Both the position numbers and the translations under genes were made by a program. From NCBI GenBank assembly GCA_022315425.1, contig JAIUPT010000038.1:1178001-1242000 (forward strand): 64,000 bases of DNA, written 5' to 3'. Origin of the DNA: Pseudevernia furfuracea (lineage: Eukaryota > Ascomycota > Lecanoromycetes > Lecanorales > Parmeliaceae). The notes under the pieces are model-generated. The model searched no databases. It was not told the origin of the DNA and saw only the letters and a list, made by a program, of their open reading frames with translations. Below, one piece after another: positions 55,449 through 64,000 of the stretch; position 1 is the first letter of the stretch, and every line of letters starts with the position of its first letter.

Positions 55449-58229
55449 GACGGCTCGTCACAGCTGACCAATGCCGGGGCCCGTTAGGGTGGCTTCGTAC
55501 GTGGCGTGCGGGGGCTCTGTCGCTCTTGTTGCTGCTTGTGCAACCAAAACCAGAAGGGCGGAGCGAGGGCTCCCGGCCAAGTCTCCCAGAATGCACCCAA
55601 TGATTCGACAAGATTTGGTCTTTAGGCTATGATAGGGCTCAGTAGAGCTCAATGGATGAGCGCAAGTAGTCTCCGAGGCAGGCAGACGGTAGGGTTCGTC
55701 CGCGCGAAGCGATACTGCACGACCAATCAGAGTCGTGCCTGGAATATAGTTCTTCTTGGATTGAGCGATTGAGGAGTGAGATTCCGAGTGGTGCCGACGA
55801 TTGAACCGAGGTGGGTTCCTCGCACGTATGTGAGGGAAAGGTTGAGGTCTGCGCTGAAGAAGCTGTGCCACCGTGAGCAGTCGAGTTGTCTTGTCAAAAT
55901 CCGAGGGACGGGTATGAGGGCGATTCGGCGACCATGTGTAGTCGATGTGGTTGGGACGAAGGGTGCGTGAGTAATACACGATGACCTCCTCTTCTCACGT
56001 GCTCCTGCTCCTAATGGTACATGACCAGCTTTTCACTCTCTGGTAATTTCGATATTGAAGACCTTTCCTTTCGCTTGCTATGTGCTATCTGATCAAAGCG
56101 GCGCCAGCGTCGCGGGCAAAGAGACGTTGGATCTATGCGCAACATCCGGTGCGAATTTGAGGGGAATTGCTTTCGGCAGCAAGGAAGGTTCAGGTCATTG
56201 GACCAGGGTCCGATGGAGAGAATGAAAGTTGAAGGTGCGCAATTGAGGTAAGATTGGCCAGATGGATGATGTTACGAAGCAGAAGGCGCGATAGTGGCAG
56301 GAAGGTAGGGATAGCGTTATTATGAGTGAAGAAGAAGTTGAAGTTGATTGAGCAAAAAGGCGAGAGAGGAGTGGAGGAGTAGAGTAGTGTTGGCTTGACC
56401 GGGTCAAAATAGGGTTTGGCGTAGAACCGAAGTACTCCTTTGACTTTTGATTATTTACAGGTCGGGGGGAGTACAAGACGTGTCAGAAGTCAGAAGTCAA
56501 GACTCAAGACTCACGAATCAAGAGTCCAGAATCAAGACTCCAGAATCAAGAATCAAGAATCAAAGACTCTCTCAACTTGTCAGGAAATAATCAGAAAAAT
56601 CGGAGATATTTAGAAAATCCAGAATTCAGCGATTTGGGATTCTTATTAGCCAGTCATGTCTGTTGTCAGTTTATTATGATTACTCGAAATTTTGAATTAA
56701 TTTTGCCTTGCCAAAGGTGACAAGTGGTGCGGCTGACGCTTAAAGAGTAAGAATTTTCCGAGCGAAAGATTTGCTGAGATTTGGCGCCATATGGAATTTG
56801 CAGACTGTGGAGACTGGAGACTGCCAGACGGGAAAAGAGGCTTGTGCTCGAAAAGTTGAGACTACTCGTAGCGTCGAGCGAAGTACGTAGTAAGGTAGTG
56901 AGAGAGGGATAGACTACCTTACCTTATTTATTTCCAATCCCTTCCAGAAGCCTCTTCTGATTCGTCAGAAAAATAGATCCATCTGTGATCGATGTACTCT
57001 ACGGAGAGTACTGAGTACTCGATTTCACCTGGGGATATCATCAAACGCATATTATTATTCAAAGTACTACTGACAGTACGAATGATTACAGTACATTATT
57101 ATTGCTTCCTTTATCCGCGCCGCTTCTGTTTCCCTCCGACTTGATCTTCCGGCATATCAATACTACCTTATTCATCTAGCGACCAGAGAGCCTTGCCTTG
57201 TTACATAATTCGAACAAGATGTCCATACCTTACACATACAAGCTTTAGCTACTATATGCAACTACCATGTTCGCCCTTACCTCGGGCCAACGGTTCCACA
57301 TATTTATTTGATATCTCCATTTCCACCAACACCTCTACCTACCCTTTACACCTCCTCATGGCTGGACTTCGACCATTCCTTTACTTCACATCCTGTCGTC
57401 TCCTCCCATCTCTATCACGAAACCCCCATAAAATTGCTCTACCCAACTGTGCGGCTGCCGGGCTGAGTACATCCGCGCTACTCGTACAATGATCCGCCGC
57501 TACAACTTTTGCGCAAGTACCATTCCTCACCATGCCCAACGATTCGGCGCGCCTATCCGTTGGATTTTTGGATTTCCCTCATGGGTGTTTTGAATGCGCA
57601 TGATGAATCTCAATACTCGGTACAATGTCACTACAATCTATAGGAAAGGGCAAAAACCCCCCGAGGCGGCCAATTCCCACTCCTGAGGCCGCCAAAAGCG
57701 GTCGAGTTCGAGGTGCACAAATTGTTATTGGATGTGCCGGTTTAAGTGGCATATATTGAAACCCACATCATTATAAGAAACCTTTGCATATAATACACGG
57801 TTCAAAATGACCATTTTCAGACGTAGGCCACAATTAGACTGTAAAGTGGTAGGCCTAGCAGCCTGCTGAGTACCAGTATTTCACTCTATTTTCATAGGGT
57901 CGCAGAGCAGAATAGCTACAGCAGCAAGGTATTTTGTTAATCAACGTCCAAGCAGGTCTAGAACAAGTAGAGTAACTAGGTGAAACGCTTTTTGTAGCGA
58001 GTTTTACTTGTATCTTGCGACTACACTAACCTCGCGATCAGGCTGTTGGAAAGGCCAAGGCTCTCCTTCAAGTTCTGAACCCCTAAAATAGGATAATAAC
58101 GCCGAAATAGAACCCAAGCTCACCCCCGAAAACTTTCCTCCCTGAGAGAGAACACAGGACGCCGTATTTGTATGGTTTCCAAGCCAGAACAGAAGACCTC
58201 TATCTAGATCTGGTCAAGATGAGATCTGG
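55449..58229. other. Gene-poor stretch (2.8 kb)
   Basis: A minus-strand open frame of 173 codons (55458-55979) ends 10 bp before the PDE start; its composition is Ser/Pro/Arg-rich with no motif, and it may be a long 5' leader. A plus-strand frame at 57193-57492 also lacks protein character. The stretch holds a degenerate tandem repeat near 56483-56567 and a partly palindromic GC-rich segment near 57661-57705 (GAGGCGGCC and GAGGCCGCC). AT-rich from about 56560 to 57120. Confidence 0.45.
56483..56567. repeat. Degenerate tandem repeat, AGAATCAAG-type
   Basis: About nine imperfect units of 7-9 bases (AGACTCA, AGAGTCC, AGAATCA variants) in series. Confidence 0.75.
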
Positions 58230-60583
58230 TCAATTGCTCCGCTCCCATTCCCGCTGCACCCCATTTGTAATCTCCGTACCCTTCGTTTCTCTCCGCTGCT
58301 TGACCGAGAATTCTGCTTTGAGTGCCAGATGGTCGCTTGGGAAGTGATGGTTGGGGAATCCCGGCACCTTCCGGAGATATTCTTCGTCGACACTTCCGAG
58401 CAAATGCCGGACCTGCAGTGCATTGGTAGAGTACCAAATGTAGTCAATGACCCCAATGAAACTTGGCGTGTAATTCGTGAAACTCAGCTCCGCGGTCGTG
58501 CTGTACGCAGACTTGAGTTTGAACGGATGGGCCATTCCTTCGCGGGTAAGACTGCCATACCCGCGATTCCCCAAGTCCGGATGGTTACCAGGCAAGCTGC
58601 CACGTGTGATAAGATCGTAGACCCCACTTCCAGCAGCGGCGTTGAAATCTCCACATATTATGAGCGGTATCTGAGGTCCGCTGGAATACTCGAGGGAGGG
58701 ACTAGGCTCGGGAGCAGGCTCATCTGCAGAATCTGGGTTGCCATGGCCGTCAATTTCGGAGTGGCGGAAAGCTGCCTTGTCGGTGCACGGAGGGTATTTT
58801 GCCCACTTTTCCGCTTGCTTCGATATTTGCTCCAGAAGAATCGCCACTTGGACGACCTTGACGTCTTCAAACGCAGGGTCCCAGAATATGTGCGCATTCC
58901 CAACAATCATTCTTGACCCGGTCATTCTGTTCTCGAGGAACGTTACCACGGCGACGTGATCTCTAGGCATGACGCGGTTGAAAGTATCGTGCTCGCCTTT
59001 CATGTCTGGTCGGTTGATGGCTGTGTTTGCAAAATCGATGAGGACTTTGTCAAGACAGATATATTTACTTCCTTTGTAAAATGTTGCACATCCATCAACC
59101 AGTTTTGCGTCCTTTTCCGCCATAGTCTTTGCCCTTGTTTTAGGCCAAAACACTCCGCGATAGTCGTTGACGGCAAGCTCGCGGCGAAAGTATTCGTCAA
59201 AACTCTCGCGATCGACTTCCTGCAAGCAAACGATGTCCGCATTATGATCTTTGAGTTCATTGAGAATGACTTCCCTTCTATAGCCCCAAGACAGCACATC
59301 CGAAGGCGTGTAACCATAATGCGAATTTGTAGCGTACTTGTCGCATAATATGTTGTAAGAAAGGACACTCAGAATCTCTGAGGCAGGAGACGCATCAATC
59401 TCCACACGGGGGCGCTCATTGGGAGGGGTTGTAGCTGCAGATCAGTCAATTATATCGCTCCTAGAGTGGAGTATCACATTTCAATCACGCAAAAAAAAAA
59501 CGTACGTGCAGCATTTTCCCTTAGATGAGTGACCAACGACTTAGTCCCATGGTGCACGATGTGCTCTTTGAGATCCTCATCTAAGGGATTCCCATCTATT
59601 CCTAGCGTCTCTAGCTTGAACAAATATCCCACCTCGTAAGGAAGAGTTTGCAGATTATTGTCAATCACCAGGAGCTCCTTCAGATTGACAAGCATTCCGA
59701 TTTCTTCTGGAAGTTCCATAATTTGGTTGTTTGAGATATCTAGATGTGTCAGGCTCCTCAGATGGCCGACAACGGGGTCAAGGCGTGAAAGCCGATTGTG
59801 GTCGAGGTACAGTTTTTTCAGGAATTTGTAGGCAAAGATGGATGTTGAGATCGCCCTCATACCTTGACCACTACAGTCCAAGGCGTCCCAATCTTGTCTT
59901 GAGATCTCCCCAACAGTGGTGGCTCGGTTGCGCTCTTCTTCACCCTCTTCGGCTGCTTCTTCAGTAGGCGTTTGCTCCACCGCTTTGCTCACTCGCGATA
60001 TTACACCTTCTTTCTTGCAATGGTGGTGCGGCGCCGATTGCGCCTGTCTCGATTCTGCGCCGAGCTGCATCTGACGTTGCCAATGCTGATTTGGGATGAA
60101 GTTGTCATTGAGCACCCCAACCTGAGAGTTGCTTGAGTTGCCGTTGTGAAGGTTGTTCGGAGTAAAATGAGGAGTGGCGTTTGATAACGTTCCCGAAGAG
60201 AATGTGTGTTGGTGGCCTATAACGTGACCCCCGTTCTGGTTTTGCGGGTGGTGATTGGTCTGTTGACCGTGGTGCTGCTGGTAAGACTGATGTTGGTACT
60301 TATGGCCCGCGCCCGGCTGCATGAATCTCTGATGTTGTCCGCCGTTCATCATGACGTGCTGACCCTGCTGATGGCTCTGGTTGTACATCGCATACGGATT
60401 GTGGGAAGAGGCTTGGGATACAGGCGAGCGGGAGGGCGAAGGGGTGTCATTGGCGTAGCTACCTCTGCCACTGTTCACTGGTGAGCCAGATCGCGCCAGA
60501 TGACGCGGGTGGTGGTTTTGTTGGTTATATTGGTTGTAATAGAATGGTCCGGTCCCAGGGAACCGGTGTGCTCCATCTGCCAT
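58230..60583 (-). CDS. ccr4: Ccr4 deadenylase (LRR plus exonuclease), 2 exons
   Basis: Exons 60583-59506 and 59434-58230 give 760 aa. The N-terminal 210 residues are Gln/His/Asn-rich and disordered. Five leucine-rich repeats follow (about 235-345; LYLDHNRLSRL, HLDISNNQIMELP, LVIDNNLQTLP), which bind Caf1/Pop2. The exonuclease-endonuclease-phosphatase domain runs from about 380: LSYNILCDKYA, LQEVDRE with the catalytic Glu (about 432), CGDFN with Asp (about 622), and PSDHLAL with His (about 728). It is the poly(A)-shortening nuclease of the Ccr4-Not complex in the cytoplasm. The intron donor is followed at once by ten thymines on the coding strand. Confidence 0.96.
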
Positions 60584-62379
60584 CTAACAAGATGGACAGA
60601 GAAAGAGACGACAGAGTATACGCACTCTTCCGTGTAGCTACTGTTGTATTCAGGTCTGCTAGGGAGGAGGTGGCTTTGCGTGGTAATTTTCGTTCGACCA
60701 TAGGCATAGGATGGTCGTTTGAGTGATCAATCTCTAGTTTGTAGATTGAGGATGTTGTGTTACCGAGTGAGATTTGTGCCGGTGGACTAGTTGCGATTGA
60801 GGGGCTTTGGAATGTCTACTTCACAGCCACGCAAGCATTGTATTGCTGGTGTGAGGCGCGCATTAGAAGTAGGCTCTGCGACAGCTGTGTCAACGGTTTG
60901 GGGGTTAGGGTGTTGGGAGAAGATGCTAATATCATGGGCTTTTCAAGAATGCTTTGTGACCACAACGATAAAGCGTGCCACAGATTCGGTTTATTGCAAC
61001 GGTTAATGATAGCTGTTGTATGGCGATGGATAAAACGACAACGCTGGTGCAGTGGTGGTGAAGGTTCGCAATATAGATAGTAGCGTGGAGCTACCCGCTT
61101 TAGCGCCATCTAGTTCTCGAGCTAGGTACCTTACTCTCGCCCAGTGCCTCCCTCGCCTCCCTGGCCTCCTCCCCTAGTAGTCGTGCCTGAAGCCTGACAG
61201 TGACAAGAGACCAAAGCAGTCACCACAGTACGGAATAGTGTAAAAATGGTAAAGAACGGTAGAATTGGAGTTAGGCATCCACGCGAGTCCGATGAAACGC
61301 TTTCGAGTTGACTCATCTTTCAATGATTGATTCCACAAATACTTGACCACAATTATGGTACTTCTCCTTTTGGATACAGCTTTTCAGACGGGAAGGATGT
61401 CCAAGTCTGATAGTATGGCACAAGCTTATTCTATGTATGGACTTCGTAAGGCGATGCCCACCATTCTCAACCGATCATTGAGTCAAAATCATGGATAGGC
61501 CAGATTGTTCTACTCCATTCTTTTTTGAACCGGATCTCTTCATATTCCGAATCTTCAGACATTTTCTCCAATTGAACCTCGAGAAAACCCACCAATTATT
61601 TAATGAAGCTGCCATCGCCTCAGTCCAGGTGCCAGTAGCACCATCCTCAAGACTTAAGGATCCGGGATTTACAACTCCGTACAGTGCTAGACGGAGAAGG
61701 CTTTCGAACCCAGCTCCTTCTAACGACCGCCCTGTGAACGATATGGCCTCTCCATATCTTTCGTCGACAGCCGACTTTGTTGCCGCGGTAGGGCATGTCC
61801 CATTTAACCCCGTGGCTAGGCTATCGCGATATGTCAAGCCACATGGTCGAAGTCTGGGCAACGAATCTGCAATTCTATTGCGTACGGCTAGGACCCTCGG
61901 TAGCTACAGGAACTTCGAGAGAGTATGAGGAACGTGCAGAATTAATTGCAACATACACCATAAGTGCGGCCAACCCGTTTGCAAAAGCCCAGAATAGATA
62001 TCTGCAGTATCTCAATCTGTGTTTGGAAAAAGCTTCGCGCAGACAGGAATTGACTGCGATACCCTGTGCCCTTATAGTCTTTGACTTCTCAAGTGAGCCG
62101 GATGCTTATAGAGAGATCTGCAATCGAAGTATTGCAGTTCCCTTCGGGCCCATGCGCTGGGAGCGTGAAAGCGTCCCCAATGAGCTGAGCGGGACGAAAG
62201 GGTCTGCAACGAGAAGAGCGTGTTAAAGCGGCGCCCTGGAGATACCCATCTCTGTCAAGCATGAAGGCGCTCTTTATAAAGGAAAGTGGTGAGAGACGAG
62301 ATGAATTGGATTCGTCGTGGGCAAACATGGGTACAGACTGCTTCGGGAACGATGGTACTTCCAACGGAGAGTGTATCTC
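60584..62379. other. Upstream of ccr4; weak open frames, no confident gene (1.8 kb)
   Basis: Plus-strand open frames at 61491-61928 and 61795-62226 overlap in different frames. The second has a protein-like stretch (NPFAKAQNRYLQYLNLCLEK, then CALIVFDFSSEPDAYREICN) and might be a gene or a relic. I could not join them or find a family. A minus-strand frame covers part of the same bases. Confidence 0.35.
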
Positions 62380-62927
62380 TTAAGCTTGACCGTAACGCTG
62401 GCGTAGCGCTCTACGCAGATTCGGAGTCAGCGTTGCTTATTCGAGGCAGGAATGGATTTGCAACATAGATTTTGGGAGTAGAAAGAATCATATAGTCCGG
62501 AAACATGTCTTGAGACTCAATCCAAATACTAAATAGGAAGGACCAGCTCCGAAATGTGCGTACCTATAACGCTTCAAATAATAACTTTACAATTCAGCTT
62601 ATCAGTAACCTGGTTTGGAGATGATGAGCACACGCTTACAGTGCCTCAACCTCCTTTTTCACATATTCGGCCCTTTCAATCCCCTTCCTTATTTCCTTTT
62701 CATCTCGAAGACTGGCTTGACTGGCAAATGCTTTGTGCAGGCGACTCTGGAAATATTGATAACCTTGAGGGTAGTCCTTTCCCAAGTTCAGGAGCTCTGT
62801 CAATCTCCGCGGCTTAGTTTAGGAGTAGTCTTTAGTGGTCTGAGGCATGGGAATAGAGAATTCAAAGCATTTGGAAATTACCTTTGTAGATGTTGATTAC
62901 TTGTTGTCGCAGAGCCGGGTTAGTCAT
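62380..62927 (-). CDS. LYR-motif mitochondrial protein (LYRM5/ETFRF1-like), 4 exons, 84 aa
   Basis: Exons 62927-62882, 62796-62640, 62584-62564 and 62410-62380 join in phase to 84 aa. The protein has the family layout: ALRQQVINIYKELLNLGKDY (LYR-type IYK at helix 1), YFQSRLHKAFASQASLRDEK, then ERAEYVKKEVEALYYLKRYR and ALRQRYGQA. LYR proteins bind acyl-carrier protein in mitochondria and serve as assembly factors; LYRM5 members remove FAD from electron-transfer flavoprotein. Exon 3 is only 21 nt (encodes YYLKRY plus split codons) and exon 4 only 31 nt. The last intron is an introner-like element; without recognising it the C-terminus cannot be found. The LYRM5 assignment, rather than another LYR family, is likely but not certain. 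Confidence 0.85.
62411..62563 (-). mobile_element. Introner-like element 8, last intron of the LYR gene (153 nt)
   Basis: Minus strand: starts GTACGCACATTTCGGAG and ends CTGACTCCGAATCTGCG then TAG; this is the cleanest copy. The core GAGTCTCAAGACATGTTTC matches the nth1 copy. The ends pair as inverted repeats over about 15 bases with small mismatches. Phase 2. Confidence 0.9.
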
Positions 62928-64000
62928 GTCAGAAATTAGCTGATCTCTTCGTCTCTGACAGCTGATCAGCCTTTGTGATACATAGAATATAATTGAAGCA
63001 GCAGCACTGACGTTCGAGGACGAGGGGTTTCCCTGACTGTCACCACATTTTTGAAGCCTTGGCGCTTTCAGCCCTACGAGTACTCTAGAGTATCGAGCTC
63101 TTATCGATAAGTACGGGCTCGCGACGCTTGCAACGTCGAACGACTAATGCTCTTTAAATCATTGCCCCTGCCTAACGTATGATGGCCCCTTATTACAACA
63201 GAGGCGGGCTGGTGAGTCTACTTTCCAGATCGAACCCTCCTTCATCTTAATTTTGAGTTGCCGACATGTCTTGGGGCTCAAACCCCGGCGAGCCCGGCTC
63301 ACAAAAAGTGTCCACGAAGACGTGGATAGTCACTTGACATTCATCCAAATCTTGGAAACCCACTAGCCTCCAATTAAAAAATCCGCCGTACTTATATTAG
63401 CCCACAAAAGTTCCTCACGCTCTATTGCTCTTTATCCATGGCTTTTCCAACCATTTAAACAGTTACTACCCTCTTTTCTCCTCTCTCGCTTGTCGCCGCA
63501 TTCAGTAGGTCTTCTCCAAGAATCTTGTTCTGTAGAGCGCTCCTGTGAGATAGTCTACTATTGGCAGTATTCGATTGTTCGACTATCGACGAATTAATGA
63601 GTTTGCTGAAGTCCCAGATTGCCTCACATTCAGGAGGCTTGGCTGTCTGCTAGGCCCATTAAGCAAGGAAAACATGTTTTGGTTCGCCAAGCTGATCCAA
63701 AAAATCTCATGAATACGAATACTCATCTAAGAAAGGCAATGATACATGCGGTATGACTGCAGGACCCAACGCTCTGTGCAGACACCTTCATCAAAGGGTC
63801 TCACTGGGCCTACAACGAGGGTACTCAACGACATAAGTCTCGTTGTCGCATCCTCCTTGCAACAGCTGTATCGATATTCGTCTCATTTTTTCATGGGCCA
63901 CTCAATGGGGTGAATAAGAGTGATTCAATCCAAATAAGGGGTTATGTTGCAGAGCCCTCGTACCTGGCCCTCCACAGCTCTGCACAGCCTGATCGAGTGA
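62928..64000. other. Right edge, no gene called (1.1 kb)
   Basis: This holds the LYR gene promoter. Short frames at 63180 and 63266 begin with ATG but stop within 25 codons. An AGAGTATCGAGCTCTTATCGATAA-like stretch near 63090-63108 contains the palindromes GAGCTC and TATCGATA. Nothing else could be supported. Confidence 0.4.

Noticed and set aside
55458..55979. 173-codon open frame just upstream of pde2
   Set aside because: Same strand as pde2 but low-complexity and without motif; more likely 5' leader than a protein.
57193..57492. 99-codon plus-strand frame
   Set aside because: No conserved feature, region otherwise repeat-rich and non-coding.
1..64000. CRISPR array, biosynthetic cluster, viral insert or toxin genes
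   Set aside because: No regularly spaced repeats, no PKS/NRPS/terpene or viral signatures; the gene content is ordinary fungal nuclear.

Overview
This window looks like nuclear DNA of a filamentous ascomycete (Pezizomycotina). Introns are mostly 50-60 nt, with GTAAGT/GTATGT-type donors, CTAAC/CTGAC branch sites and TAG/CAG acceptors. Gene families include an alpha-pheromone receptor, a cAMP-receptor-like GPCR, DUF1746, DUF2417 and a GH49 enzyme. The class (Leotiomycetes or Dothideomycetes would both fit) cannot be fixed from sequence alone. I rebuilt about 23 protein genes by hand, joining exons by splice signals, reading phase and family knowledge. Several coding regions are easy to miss: a dipeptidyl-peptidase 5 gene running off the left edge, an 84-residue LYR protein in four tiny exons, mL53, FAM32A, and the C-terminal exons of PPE1 and Ste2.

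Layout. 1-4.2 kb: partial DPP5, a TA-flanked MITE-like repeat, a small conserved protein, then a gene-poor stretch. 4.2-13.6 kb: spliceosomal helicase Brr2 (6.7 kb, no intron), DNA glycosylase Nth1 and, divergently, FAM32A. 14-22.4 kb: an uncharacterised coiled-coil protein, pheromone receptor Ste2, and a tandem-BRCT protein resembling MDC1/Mdb1. 24-28.4 kb: a secreted GH49 glycosidase convergent with a seven-exon GPCR. 28.4-30.4 kb: gene-poor, with several short tandem repeats. 30.4-42.6 kb: Rex3, a ROG1-like lipase, a flavin amine oxidase, a DUF2417 membrane hydrolase, PPE1 and a DUF1746 (Dsc4-like) protein. 43-51.6 kb: Rfc2, Dus2, inorganic pyrophosphatase, mL53, Sec20 and an unknown proline-rich protein. 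52-64 kb: a cAMP phosphodiesterase, a 2.8 kb gene-poor stretch, Ccr4, and the LYR protein.

The main discovery is a family of related introns, about 127-173 nt long, in six unrelated genes (eight copies). They share a 5' end like GTACGCACATTTCGGAG, a core like GAGTCKCAAGAC, and a 3' end like CTGACTCCGAAATGTGCGTAG-type sequence that combines branch site and acceptor. The two ends are roughly inverted repeats of each other. These are the marks of introner-like elements, meaning mobile introns. Three copies sit in one GPCR gene, two of them separated by a 21-nt exon. The element also explains the otherwise puzzling 5' end of the amine oxidase and the 3' end of the LYR gene.

Functionally most of the window is core housekeeping: splicing, DNA replication and repair, mRNA decay, tRNA modification, mitochondrial translation and ER trafficking. 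It also carries a small set of signalling genes: Ste2, the cAMP-type GPCR and the cAMP phosphodiesterase. I saw no biosynthetic cluster, virus, toxin gene, rRNA, convincing tRNA or CRISPR array.
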